44,188 nucleotides of DNA, from positions 1 to 44,188 of the forward strand of contig JAEORJ010000127.1 of NCBI GenBank assembly GCA_016840945.1. Reading direction: 5' to 3'. The notes below the pieces were generated by a model that worked only from the letters and a program-made list of their open reading frames with translations, was not told where the DNA came from and did not search any database. A program made the position numbers and the translations under genes. The stretch is from Candidatus Gerdarchaeota archaeon. Lineage in GTDB: Archaea > Asgardarchaeota > Heimdallarchaeia > JABLTI01. Positions within the stretch are counted from its first letter, which is position 1; every line of letters starts with the position of its first letter. Shown here piece after piece: positions 23,955 through 33,541 of this stretch.

Positions 23955-24135
23955 TAAAATCCCTTTTTTAAAATAGTTTTTTTCAAAGTCCTACTGTAAA
24001 GTATAATTAATCATCTATAATAGTTTCTCTAGTGTACCTTTTGATGATAATAAATAAATCAAATAATAAAAGAAAGAGTTAAAATGCTGAAATAAGGAAT
24101 TCGTTAATAGAGCCTAATAAACTTCAAATGATGGG

Positions 24136-24957
24136 ATGTTAAAATTGAAATCACAGAAAGAAACTCAAAATGAGCGACCAGAAAATGAAATCTCATTAGA
24201 TTATGTAGGAATTACTAATTTCAAAACATTACTAGTGATTACTAGAAATGGCAAGACTTTTCATCTTACCTCAATTATTGAGGCTACAATTAATCTTCCT
24301 GCAGATGTCAAAGGCGCACATATGTCTCGCATTAGTGAATCTGTTGTTGAAATAATTAATGATGTAAGAAATGCCCATAATTCAGTTGAGGAACTATCTC
24401 TTCAAGTATTAAAGATCCTCAAAGAAAAACATCCTTATACAAAAGCTCATTTGACGATGAATTTTGATTTCTTTTATGAAGCAAAAACACCTGTGAGTGA
24501 AAAGAAAACATTTGAAGTAACTAATGTCACCGTTCAAACTTGGGTGGAAGAAGGCAAAGAAGATCAAATTGAGATTTCTGTTGAATATATTGGTAACACT
24601 GTTTGTCCTCATGCAATGGAAAATAATCCTGAAAAACGAACACATGTACAAAGAGCACTTGGGAAATTAAGTGTAAAAGGAAGAATTGAAGAGATGCCTT
24701 CGTTTGAAGCAATGGTAGAGGTTCTCCGGAAATCATTTTCTGCTGAAACATTTTCCATTTTAAAAACTGAGGATGAACAATCAGTGATTGAATGTATGTA
24801 TGAAAATCCAATGTTTGTTGAAGATGTTTGTAGAAGCATTCTTGCGAAAGCTATGGAAAGTTTCAAAGATAAAAAATTAGAATTGTACGCAACTGTCAAA
24901 AGTTTAGAAAGTATTCACAAACATGATGCAATAGCTAGAGGTTCAGCTCATACTTAA
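24136..24957 (+). CDS. mptA: GTP cyclohydrolase MptA/FolE2 type
   Basis: A 273-residue member of the COG1469 GTP cyclohydrolase family. Visible signatures are DYVGITNFKTLLVITRNG, ADVKGAHMSRISE (about 56-68) and the metal-site TVCPHAMENN (about 155-164, Cys and His), with a Glu/His-rich C-terminal half. In archaea this family (MptA) makes the cyclic phosphate of dihydroneopterin from GTP, the first step of methanopterin-type cofactor synthesis; in bacteria (FolE2) it feeds folate. The dihydropteroate synthase at 14904 suits the same pathway. The start is ATG; two other nearby ATGs run into an early stop. Confidence 0.92.
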   Translation: MLKLKSQKETQNERPENEISLDYVGITNFKTLLVITRNGKTFHLTSIIEATINLPADVKGAHMSRISESVVEIINDVRNAHNSVEELSLQVLKILKEKHPYTKAHLTMNFDFFYEAKTPVSEKKTFEVTNVTVQTWVEEGKEDQIEISVEYIGNTVCPHAMENNPEKRTHVQRALGKLSVKGRIEEMPSFEAMVEVLRKSFSAETFSILKTEDEQSVIECMYENPMFVEDVCRSILAKAMESFKDKKLELYATVKSLESIHKHDAIARGSAHT

Positions 24958-24976
24958 TTGTAAAAAAATCTTAGAT

Positions 24977-26011
24977 TTATTGTATGTGTTTGAAAGGCTT
25001 ATAGTTATCAATAATCCTTATTCGAACATTTTTATTTCTTTCAAAAAAGAGCCGTGTAAATTGCCAATCAAGCTGGCCTGTTTGCCATATTCCATCCTTA
25101 TTTGGTCCAATAGTAGCTTTTAGTATCATACCATCACGATGGTGAACCTTCCATCTTAAACCATAGCTAAAATTACCAAGAGAATAAGCAACCGCTTTCA
25201 AGCCATTATCAGTTTGATAAGTTGAAACTGGTTGGGGGACATGTGCATGATGACCAATTATTAAATCCCACTTTTTCAAGTATTCTTTAGCTTGTTCAAC
25301 TTGTGAAGGCCAAGGATAGAATTGAAGCTCATAACCCCAATGTGGATAGAGAATGTTAAATTTAGCATCAGAATTATAATAACTATCTAACTCAATCATG
25401 TTTGAAACATATGAACATCGTTGATCACTAAGGAAGGAAGCAGTCGCTAGGTTAACTGTTTTATCAAGCATTATAGTTGGTTCATCACGTCTTCCAACAA
25501 CCAAAAAACCGTGGTCTTGAGTTATTTTATAAGTCCTCTGAAATTCTTCCCAACCAAAATCACCTGCATGATTATTGGAATTACTAAGAACAGTTTTTTC
25601 AGGTGGGAATAGAGTTTTCAATGACTCGAGAGCTTTTTCCTCATGGATTTGTGAACCAACAGCTCCACGTTTATATTTTTTAGATATAATTCCTTCAAAA
25701 TTAATAACTAAATAATCAATATCATTAAAGAAATCTGAAATAGTTTGGTCAATGACTAATTCACGTTTAGCCATTCGCATAACATCACCAATGAAACCAA
25801 TTTTCATTTTGGGAGTTATTTTATTAATAATTGATGTTTTTGGAATAAATTCTGCTGTTCCCTTAAATTTCTTAGATGGACCTAAAACCCAATTCTTAAG
25901 GAAAACAACAGACTCCCAAAAAGTATAAGGTCGAGGAACTACTTTCCAACGTTTGTTCTCTTTAGCCCAATCATCATATTCTTCGCCAATTACACATTCT
26001 AAGTTGGTCAT
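24977..26011 (-). CDS. CapA-family metallophosphoesterase-like protein
   Basis: A 344-residue protein of the CapA (poly-gamma-glutamate synthesis) family, related to calcineurin-like phosphoesterases. It shows KIGFIGDVMRMA (about 71-82), DYLVINFEGIIS, VLSNSNNHAGDFGWEE (asparagine/histidine pair of the metal site), LYPHWGYELQ and IIGHHAHVPQPVSTY, then VAYSLGNFSYG. No signal peptide or membrane span is visible, unlike many bacterial CapA proteins, so it is probably cytosolic. Members of this family in archaea have no proven role; a surface-polymer function is a guess from bacterial relatives. It converges on mptA. Confidence 0.85.
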   Translation of the reverse strand: MTNLECVIGEEYDDWAKENKRWKVVPRPYTFWESVVFLKNWVLGPSKKFKGTAEFIPKTSIINKITPKMKIGFIGDVMRMAKRELVIDQTISDFFNDIDYLVINFEGIISKKYKRGAVGSQIHEEKALESLKTLFPPEKTVLSNSNNHAGDFGWEEFQRTYKITQDHGFLVVGRRDEPTIMLDKTVNLATASFLSDQRCSYVSNMIELDSYYNSDAKFNILYPHWGYELQFYPWPSQVEQAKEYLKKWDLIIGHHAHVPQPVSTYQTDNGLKAVAYSLGNFSYGLRWKVHHRDGMILKATIGPNKDGIWQTGQLDWQFTRLFFERNKNVRIRIIDNYKPFKHIQ

Positions 26012-26094
26012 AGTTAGTTCACTCGAAAGGTTGGGAGATTGATAAATGTAATTCGTTAATATATTTATTTATGTTTAAGATGTTTACTTGATTG

Positions 26095-28221
26095 CTATTC
26101 TGTTAACATTTTTTCTAATTCTTTTCTTAAGAATTCAAGAACTTCTTTTTGCATACCCTCAATAAATTTCACAGAACCAACAACTTCATGACCACCACCA
26201 TCAGCTCCTGCTTGAGGTATTTTTTTCTTGAGATCCTTAATTATTTTTGGAAAATTAATGAGAACACCTTTTGAACGAAGAACAACAAAATCAGGTCCAA
26301 TCCCTAAAGTAACGATGCCTTTATCAGGATATTTTAAACACAACGTGTCATGCACTGCTCCTGTGGTTTTTCCAGGTGGTGGGAATTCAAATTTTTTAGC
26401 GAAATTTTCAACATCAATTGTTCCTAAAATTATGTTGTTCTTGAGTTCTTCCTCTTTAAGATGGGCAAGGCAAATCTCTAATTGACTATCAAGCGCTGTT
26501 TGAGCTTCATTATAGAGAAAATCAACCAATTCTAAATGTGATTTTGATTTCAAATCATCAAAACCATAGATGCTATCAACTATATTCTTGCCATCAGAAA
26601 ATCTAAGAAAATATTGCTCAAAGTCTACTGCAAGTGCAATTTTACTTATTAGCTCAATATCAAGCCCTCGTTTTTTAGCTAATGCTAAATATTGATCTAG
26701 AGTTTTTCCTTCAACATGATCTGCTACACCTGCAATAGCTGCAATGTAATCAATTCTATCACTTACATCAGGATTAACAATTCGTGCAAGTTCAACACCT
26801 AACATCCCAGAACAAAGGTTGTAATCGCCATCATAATAATAAGGATTAACATGTAATGAAACGTTTTTCTTAACAATCTCTTCAGGAAAATGATGATCCA
26901 AAACTGCAATATTTAATCCAAACAAAGATGCTTTTTTAATTGATGAAAGACTTTCATGAGAACTGCCAAGATCCAAGAGAATTACGAAAGGTAACTTATC
27001 ACCAAATCTAATAGCATCTTGTAAAGCAAAATCTACATCTTTTGTTACATCAATAAAATCCCAGAATGGCGATTTAGATGGCGAACGTTTAATTTTGAAA
27101 GCAACAGCATCCTCTTGTTCCTCCATTATTAATGGAATTATTGCTTGTTCAAGTGCAACTGCTCCTGTTACACCATCTGTATCAGCATGATGCCTAATTA
27201 AAATTGGTGTGCCATCAAAAATAGCTCGTCTAATCATTTTAGCTAATTTTCGCAAATCTTTTTTCATTTTTTCTAAAATAGGATCTTTAACTAAGAAATT
27301 AACTTCAGGAGGTTCTGAGCGTTCATCAAGTACCTTTTCAATACGTTCAAGGATAGTTTTAGTTTCTTCATCACCAGCTTCAATCATATCAAGAATTTCA
27401 ATTTGTAAAACATCTCTGTGGGTGTTTACAATTCCGACTACTTCAACTATATCATCAACAGAAATTTTTTGATATGGGTTTTCTTCTCGAGGTTTAATAA
27501 AAGCCGCTCCAGCAATTGAACCTGTTTCATCTGTAAAGTTATAAGATATTGGACCAGATGTTTTCTTAATCTGTGAAACTTTCCCTTGAATAAGAACCGT
27601 TTTATTTTCCATTTTACGAGTTATAGTTGAAATTTTGATTCTATTTGTGGAATCACGTTTAACACCATGACGGTAATCCTTTAGCTTAACTGGGGTTAAT
27701 TCTATTTTGCCGTCTCGAGTTTTACTTGAGATATAAACAATTATCTTTTTACCAACATCACTACGTTGCAATCCTTTTAAATTCTTATTTCGAATTAAAC
27801 CTTCTACTCCAGGGAACAGTTCTACAAATACTCCAAAATCCTTGAACTGCTTGACTGATCCATGATAATAAGTACCAACATTAACAGTTTTAGAGGTGCA
27901 AGGAGGTTTCAAGACAAAAACAATTGGTGATTGTTTACACTCTTGGCAAATGTCAACATTATCACTAACACTTTTATCTAAGATTGGTTTCCCACAAGAA
28001 TCGCAAACAATTAACGAACCTTTGCCATCACAATTTGTGCATTTCTTAGAGGTTATTATTGAACCTGTCCCATGACAGGTTTTGCATTTATTTGCATTAC
28101 TATCAGAATAAGATGAAAGTACAATTTTAGTACTACCCATCCCTTTACAATCTGGACAGGTCTTCTCAGAAATAATTTCATTACCTGTTCCTTTGCAAAC
28201 AGAACATTCTGCTTTTGTCAT
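26095..28221 (-). CDS. archaeal DHH phosphoesterase with zinc-finger, S1 and OB-fold domains (COG1107)
   Basis: A protein of about 708 residues. The N-terminus (about 1-90) holds DnaJ-type repeats CSVCKGTG, CPDCKGMG, CKTCHGTG and CTNCDGKG, then a C-x2-C pair of knuckles. An S1 domain follows (GTYYHGSVKQFKDFGVFVEL), then an OB-fold (KTVLIQGKVSQIKKTSGPIS). The DHH domain carries IRHHADTDGVTGAVAL, LLDLGSSHESL and VLDHHFPEE, and the DHHA1 end carries GADGGGHEVVGSVKF. This is the layout of the archaeal RecJ-like group with a DnaJ-type zinc finger, expected to be a manganese-dependent single-strand nuclease. ATG 28221 is preferred to GTG 28230. It is divergent from the first CLC gene. Confidence 0.93.
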   Translation of the reverse strand: MTKAECSVCKGTGNEIISEKTCPDCKGMGSTKIVLSSYSDSNANKCKTCHGTGSIITSKKCTNCDGKGSLIVCDSCGKPILDKSVSDNVDICQECKQSPIVFVLKPPCTSKTVNVGTYYHGSVKQFKDFGVFVELFPGVEGLIRNKNLKGLQRSDVGKKIIVYISSKTRDGKIELTPVKLKDYRHGVKRDSTNRIKISTITRKMENKTVLIQGKVSQIKKTSGPISYNFTDETGSIAGAAFIKPREENPYQKISVDDIVEVVGIVNTHRDVLQIEILDMIEAGDEETKTILERIEKVLDERSEPPEVNFLVKDPILEKMKKDLRKLAKMIRRAIFDGTPILIRHHADTDGVTGAVALEQAIIPLIMEEQEDAVAFKIKRSPSKSPFWDFIDVTKDVDFALQDAIRFGDKLPFVILLDLGSSHESLSSIKKASLFGLNIAVLDHHFPEEIVKKNVSLHVNPYYYDGDYNLCSGMLGVELARIVNPDVSDRIDYIAAIAGVADHVEGKTLDQYLALAKKRGLDIELISKIALAVDFEQYFLRFSDGKNIVDSIYGFDDLKSKSHLELVDFLYNEAQTALDSQLEICLAHLKEEELKNNIILGTIDVENFAKKFEFPPPGKTTGAVHDTLCLKYPDKGIVTLGIGPDFVVLRSKGVLINFPKIIKDLKKKIPQAGADGGGHEVVGSVKFIEGMQKEVLEFLRKELEKMLTE

Positions 28222-28428
28222 TTCTAACACTCAACAAAAATTTTAGTGGAAAATGTTTTTTTCAAGTTATTGGTTAGCTCTTAAATTTTGAATTACTTTT
28301 TCCAATACAACAAGATTAAAATTTAATGGTAAATGAATAATTACTAGTACATCAGAAATCTTTGTTGCCCAAGTTTAGAAAAATGCAAGTTAATGATATA
28401 AGTTATTTCTAACTCAGGATGTTCCCAA

Positions 28429-30447
28429 ATGAAAGACAGCAAAACTGACCCCTCAGATAACAATGATGAATCAGAAAAATCAAAGATTCAAGAGAAGTCA
28501 AAAAAAATATCCAAGGAGAAAACCATCGAAGAGGATGATAGGATCTTAAGTCATTATCTAAAAAAAACTTGGAGGATAACTAATCAAGATTTTAAACAAG
28601 GGTGGCAAAATTTTATCTATAATATTAGACATCCAAAAAAAGCAATTATTAAATTATTTAACTCAAAAACCTTTATTGTCAATGCTTTAGCTATAATTGT
28701 AGGTTTAGTTGGAGCATTATCTGCTTGGGCTTTTGAATGGTTAAGCGAAGGAACAGATTATATTTTTCTCGAACGATTATTTCCATTAATGTATAATAAT
28801 TTTCAATCATGGAGATTTCTAGCAATTATTATTACTCCAGTGATTGCAGCGGTGATTACTGCACCAATAATTTGGAGGTATAATCCTGAATCTAAAGGGT
28901 CAGGTATCCCCTATGTTTTAGAAGCCATAGCGTTACGTGATGGTTATATGCCTAAAAGGACTCCTTTTGTAAAAATGTTTACTTCAGCGATATGTTTAGG
29001 AGGAGGATTAAGTGTTGGCCGTGAAGGACCAATTACTCAAATTGGCGCCGGCTTTAGCTCTGGAATAGCTCATCTTGTGGGTTTGCATGGAAGAAATATG
29101 AGGATTGTTGTAATAAGTGGATTATCAGCAGCTATAGCTGCAACTTTTAATTCACCAATTGGGGGAGCGTTATTTGGTATAGAGATTCTTTTAGTATCTT
29201 TAGTAGCTGATGAAATAGTGCCTGTAGTTATAGCATCATTAACTTCATCAACTTTTAGTGCATTAATTGATATATTGAAATTATCACCAAATAGCAGTGG
29301 AATACCTGAGCCATCATTCAAAGTAGATGTTTTACGAGATCTCACTTGGGACTCATTCATTTATGATTTGCATTGGTTTATTATTTTAGGAATTCTTGCA
29401 GGGTTAGTTGGAGTTATTTATGCCAAATTTTTCCATTTAGTAAGAGCAATTTTCAATAGAATTCGTGTTCAAGGATTATTCTTGCCAATCATAGGAGCAG
29501 CCTTAACAGGAATTTTTGCTATTGCTAGCCCTAGAAATCAAAATGGTATTCCACTAATTTATGGTGCGAGTTATCATTCTATAACAGATATTCTGAATAA
29601 TGATACCACAACACTTTCTGAGCAAAACCCTTTGAATTCCATAATTTCTTTCTTAATTGTACTTCTATTACTAAAGATAATAGTAACTTCCTTATCAGTA
29701 GGTTCTGGGAATCCTGGAGGTATTTTTGCTCCAGCATTATTCATTGGAGCTTGTACAGGTAGTGCATTTGCAAATACCATTAATAATTCAAATGCTATTG
29801 AAGTAAATATTTCAGTTTTTGCGTTAGCTGGTTTAGCTTCAGTTTTTGCAGGAGCTACTAGAGCACCATTAACAATGATCTTCATGGGAGCTGAAATGAC
29901 AGGAAATATCACTTTAATGATACCATTGATGTTAACTTGCAGTATTAGCTATTTAATTTGTAGAGGATTCCTAAAAGAATCGATTTATACGCAACCACTA
30001 GTAGACAAAGGATTAAGAATAGTCATTGGAGGTCAAATAGTTAAATTATCAACTACAAGAGTAGAAGAGATTATGACTAAAGAAGTGATTTCTGTGGATA
30101 GAAATGCAACAATGGAAGAAGCATCAAAACTTGTAAAAGATTATTCAGTATTTGGATTACCTATTGTTGATGAATCGCAATCACTTTATGGAATGATTAG
30201 TGTATCTGATATTAAAATCGCTCAAATGGAAAATAAGCTAAATGAACCTGTTACTAATTATGCAAAAACTTCTATTATAACATTAAACAAAGACCAATTT
30301 GTCAATGAAGCATTAGATATTCTGAATAGAGCTGGTATAAAACGAGCACCAGTGATTAATAATAATACTGAAAAGAAATTACTAGGAATTCTATCAACAA
30401 CAGATATTATGAGGGCATTTGAAATTGAAAAGTTAAAAGATGTTTAA
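28429..30447 (+). CDS. CLC-family chloride channel/antiporter with CBS domains, copy 1
   Basis: A 672-residue protein. A charged cytosolic N-terminus (about 80 residues) is followed by the CLC membrane domain and two C-terminal CBS motifs (VEEIMTKEVISVDRNATMEE; FVNEALDILNRAGIKRAPVI). Selectivity motifs are SKGSGIPYVLE, GREGP (gating Glu) and GNPGGIFAPALFIG. At the internal proton-glutamate position the sequence FNSPIGGALFGIEILL has Ile, as in channels; some antiporters also lack this Glu, so the mode is undecided. CBS domains may sense nucleotides. It is followed 114 bases later by a paralogue on the same strand, whose selectivity motif differs. Confidence 0.95.
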   Translation: MKDSKTDPSDNNDESEKSKIQEKSKKISKEKTIEEDDRILSHYLKKTWRITNQDFKQGWQNFIYNIRHPKKAIIKLFNSKTFIVNALAIIVGLVGALSAWAFEWLSEGTDYIFLERLFPLMYNNFQSWRFLAIIITPVIAAVITAPIIWRYNPESKGSGIPYVLEAIALRDGYMPKRTPFVKMFTSAICLGGGLSVGREGPITQIGAGFSSGIAHLVGLHGRNMRIVVISGLSAAIAATFNSPIGGALFGIEILLVSLVADEIVPVVIASLTSSTFSALIDILKLSPNSSGIPEPSFKVDVLRDLTWDSFIYDLHWFIILGILAGLVGVIYAKFFHLVRAIFNRIRVQGLFLPIIGAALTGIFAIASPRNQNGIPLIYGASYHSITDILNNDTTTLSEQNPLNSIISFLIVLLLLKIIVTSLSVGSGNPGGIFAPALFIGACTGSAFANTINNSNAIEVNISVFALAGLASVFAGATRAPLTMIFMGAEMTGNITLMIPLMLTCSISYLICRGFLKESIYTQPLVDKGLRIVIGGQIVKLSTTRVEEIMTKEVISVDRNATMEEASKLVKDYSVFGLPIVDESQSLYGMISVSDIKIAQMENKLNEPVTNYAKTSIITLNKDQFVNEALDILNRAGIKRAPVINNNTEKKLLGILSTTDIMRAFEIEKLKDV

Positions 30448-30561
30448 TTGTATAATCTAATTGATTATCTAATTATCAATAAAATTTTTAAAATAATTAA
30501 TTAAATGTTTCAAAATTAATCTTGAAAACTAAATAATTGTAATAATAGAAGGAACATTCAC

Positions 30562-32952
30562 TTGAATACCGAGAAAACCATAATAGATACTAATGATGCA
30601 GATTCAAACGAAGACATTTTAGAAGAAAGATTGCTAAATGGAAAACCTTCTGAAAGCACTTCTGATACTGATAAAAAAGTAGTAATGGATAATAAATTAC
30701 AAAGAAAATGGATTAATTTTAAAGAAAAAACCAAACAATTCTTTATTGATTTGTGGTGGGGAATAAAACACCCGAAAAAAGCTCTTAGTTGGTTAATTAG
30801 CAACAAACATTTCACTATAATATTAATTGCAATTATCTCAGGAGTAGTTGGGGCTGGTGCTGCATGGGTATTTAGCAATCTAATATCTATAACGAGAATA
30901 TTTTTCTTTGGTTTAATGTATGATAAAGTTCCTGATAATATACAATGGTTATTGATAATTCTAGTTCCAACTTTAGCTGCAGCGGTTACTGCACCATTTT
31001 TGATTAAATGGGCTAAAGAAGCAATGGGTCATGGTATCCCTGAAGTTATGGAAAGTATTGTTTATAAAGATGGCTTTATTAAAACATCAACTCCCTATTT
31101 GAAACTCCTATTATCTGGAGTATGTATTGGTGGAGGACTTAGTCTTGGTCGGGAAGGACCAATAGCTCAAATTGGCGCAGGTTTTAGCTCTTTTCTAGGA
31201 AGAAAATTCGGTTTACGAGGTAGAAGTATCAAAATTGTTGTTGTTAGTGGACTAGTAGCTGGTATTTCAGCTACATTTAATGCCCCTATTGGCGGTGCAC
31301 TTTTTGGTATAGAAGTTTTACTTATTTCATTAACAGCTGACCAACTAATTCCTGTTATAATAGCATCTCTAATAGCAACAATTATTGGCAGATTAATTTT
31401 AGAAACAGGAGCTTCACCATTGTTTGAAGTTCCAAGCTGGTTAAGTGAATTAAATTTTAATCAGTATATTCCCTATCTTCACTGGTTTTTACTTTTAGGT
31501 GTTTTTAGTGGATTAGTGGCTTTACTTTACAATAAAGCTATTTATTCCATTGAAATGTTAAGTCATAGGATAAAAATCCCTCCTGTTTCTATACCAATTA
31601 TCGGAGCATTTATAACAGGAATTGTTGGAGTGATTAGCCCACGAACAGCATCAGAAGATTTAATTTTTGGTATAAAAGACAACCCATGGATAATCATTCC
31701 AGATGTTACAAATCTGCCTCGGGTATTTGGATCTGGTTATAATACCATCACAGATTTATTAGCAAACAATCCACCTGATCAATCATGGAGTTTTATAGGT
31801 AGCAGCATTATTTTTACACTGATCTTGCTTACATTAATGAAAATACTTGCTACAGCTTTTTCAGTAGGATCAGGTAATTCGGGAGGTATTTTTGCACCAG
31901 CATTATTTATTGGTGCTACTACAGGTTATACTTTTGCAGCAGTTATAAATAATATAATGCCAGGATTAACTTTAGAGAAGGAAATATTCTCGCTGTTTAC
32001 TTTAGCAGGGTTAGCATCAGTTTTTGCTGGATCATCAAAAGCAGTTTTAACAATGATATTCATGGGGGCTGAATTAACATCCTCATATCAGACTTTTCTA
32101 CCATTAATGATCACATGTAGTATAAGCTATTTTATTAGTAGAATAGCTACTAAAGATACGATTTATACACAGAAACTAGCTGCTAGAGGACTAAATATTA
32201 ACTTAGCAGGACCAACAGATCTTCTAGAAACTTATAGAGTAAAAGACATAATGACAACAGATGTAATATGTGTACCAGAACATATGACAATGAAAGAATT
32301 CTCAACTCTAAATACAACCATGGATCATTTAGGTTATCCAATTATTAATCTAAAAGGCGAATTCTTAGGAATGATTACTACAACACATCTAAAGTTTGCT
32401 ACAAACGCCAAGGAAATGAATAAAACAGTTATGGAAGTCGGTGAAAAGAATCCTTATGTACTTTATCCTGAAGAAACAGTTGATCATGCAATGAGAATAC
32501 TTTATCGATCTGAAATAGGACGAATAGCTGTACTGGATTCACCTGAAACGAAAAATATTATGGGAATAATATCTAATACAGATATTCTAAGATGCTTAGA
32601 AATGCAAAGACTGAAGGACATAGAGGAAAGAAGATTTGCAGATAGAAAACTTCATGAAGCAGAGTTAAGAATGGTAGAAAATCTGCTTGATGAGTATCCC
32701 GAACTTCAAGAAAAAGTAAGAGTAATTTCTCGAGAGAGAAAAGAACAAATAACACAAAAAGATTTGTTAGCATATTTAAGAGAAGAATGTGTTGAGGATT
32801 CTTTAAGTGATATTTTGGAAAAGCAATATCAAAAGCATATAAAACAAAGCAAAACAATAAGAAGAAAATCAACCAGAAAAAAAACTAAAGATACTTCAAA
32901 TAAAAATAAACAGGTTGAAGAGAAGAAAGAAGATAATAGCTCAGATAAATGA
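30562..32952 (+). CDS. CLC-family chloride channel/antiporter with CBS domains, copy 2
   Basis: A 796-residue paralogue of the preceding gene. It shares the acidic N-terminus, the HPKKAL segment, GREGPIAQIGAGFSS, GNSGGIFAPALFIG and two CBS motifs (VKDIMTTDVICVPEHMTMKE; TVDHAMRILYRSEIGRIAVL). It differs in the selectivity motif, GHGIPEV instead of GSGIPYV, and has Val at the internal proton-Glu position (FNAPIGGALFGIEVLL). It ends in an extra ~120-residue charged tail rich in Lys, Arg and Glu (about 675-796). The start is TTG at 30562, supported by AGAAGGA about 8 bases upstream. The long basic tail could bind a cytosolic partner or membrane surface. Confidence 0.95.
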   Translation: MNTEKTIIDTNDADSNEDILEERLLNGKPSESTSDTDKKVVMDNKLQRKWINFKEKTKQFFIDLWWGIKHPKKALSWLISNKHFTIILIAIISGVVGAGAAWVFSNLISITRIFFFGLMYDKVPDNIQWLLIILVPTLAAAVTAPFLIKWAKEAMGHGIPEVMESIVYKDGFIKTSTPYLKLLLSGVCIGGGLSLGREGPIAQIGAGFSSFLGRKFGLRGRSIKIVVVSGLVAGISATFNAPIGGALFGIEVLLISLTADQLIPVIIASLIATIIGRLILETGASPLFEVPSWLSELNFNQYIPYLHWFLLLGVFSGLVALLYNKAIYSIEMLSHRIKIPPVSIPIIGAFITGIVGVISPRTASEDLIFGIKDNPWIIIPDVTNLPRVFGSGYNTITDLLANNPPDQSWSFIGSSIIFTLILLTLMKILATAFSVGSGNSGGIFAPALFIGATTGYTFAAVINNIMPGLTLEKEIFSLFTLAGLASVFAGSSKAVLTMIFMGAELTSSYQTFLPLMITCSISYFISRIATKDTIYTQKLAARGLNINLAGPTDLLETYRVKDIMTTDVICVPEHMTMKEFSTLNTTMDHLGYPIINLKGEFLGMITTTHLKFATNAKEMNKTVMEVGEKNPYVLYPEETVDHAMRILYRSEIGRIAVLDSPETKNIMGIISNTDILRCLEMQRLKDIEERRFADRKLHEAELRMVENLLDEYPELQEKVRVISRERKEQITQKDLLAYLREECVEDSLSDILEKQYQKHIKQSKTIRRKSTRKKTKDTSNKNKQVEEKKEDNSSDK

Positions 32953-33118
32953 GAAGAATCTTTCTTCTAGCAAACCAATTATTTTTGCAGAAAACGAAAT
33001 AATTAGATAGCTGCTTGCATTAATTAAACTAAGAAATAGCTATTATTATTAATTAGTATAAAATAAATTATTCTAAAATAGTAAAAGAAATATCTTTTAT
33101 TACTAAAAAGTGATTAAC

Positions 33119-33511
33119 ATGAAAATTATTGATTTAAAAGCAGATATGAGAAATGTTGATATTAGATTTCGCGTGATTGAAATGGGCGAAATAAAAGAAA
33201 TATCAACACGTGATGGAAAAACATTGAATTTAGCTGAGATTGAAGTTGGAGATGATACCGGGAGAATCTATTTGACATTATGGGATCAAAGTATTGAATT
33301 GATAAAAAATGGTGATATAGCAGAGGTTAAAAATGGTTTTATTAAAGTCGTCAGAGATGAGTTACGGCTAAATGTAGGTAAGTATGGCGAATTGATAAAA
33401 ATTGATAAGGATGAAAAATTTCCAAAAGTAAGTGATATACCTAATGAATTTTCTAAACCGCCTGAAAATTATAAACCACCATATAAAAATAAACCAAGAA
33501 GAAGATATTAA
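33119..33511 (+). CDS. single-stranded DNA-binding protein, OB-fold
   Basis: A 130-residue single OB-fold protein of the archaeal SSB/RPA-like type. The region NVDIRFRVIEMGEIKEIST, then LAEIEVGDDTGRIYLTLWDQSIELIKNGDIAEVKNGFIKVV and LRLNVGKYGELIKID, follows the five-strand pattern with the conserved DxTG...LxLWD motif. The C-terminus (about 100-130) is a Pro/Lys/Arg-rich tail ending PRRRY, unlike the acidic tails of bacterial SSB. It is likely to bind ssDNA or RNA. I choose ATG 33119, with GTGAT 4 bases upstream; a GTG at 33110 would add three residues. Confidence 0.88.
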   Translation: MKIIDLKADMRNVDIRFRVIEMGEIKEISTRDGKTLNLAEIEVGDDTGRIYLTLWDQSIELIKNGDIAEVKNGFIKVVRDELRLNVGKYGELIKIDKDEKFPKVSDIPNEFSKPPENYKPPYKNKPRRRY

Positions 33512-33541
33512 TCGTCTTCTTTTAATTTTTTTATTTTAATT

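Noticed and set aside
24409..24899. Three overlapping minus-strand ORFs of 80-96 codons within mptA
   Set aside because: They are antisense shadows of a well-supported enzyme, with Cys/Phe-rich compositions typical of such frames.
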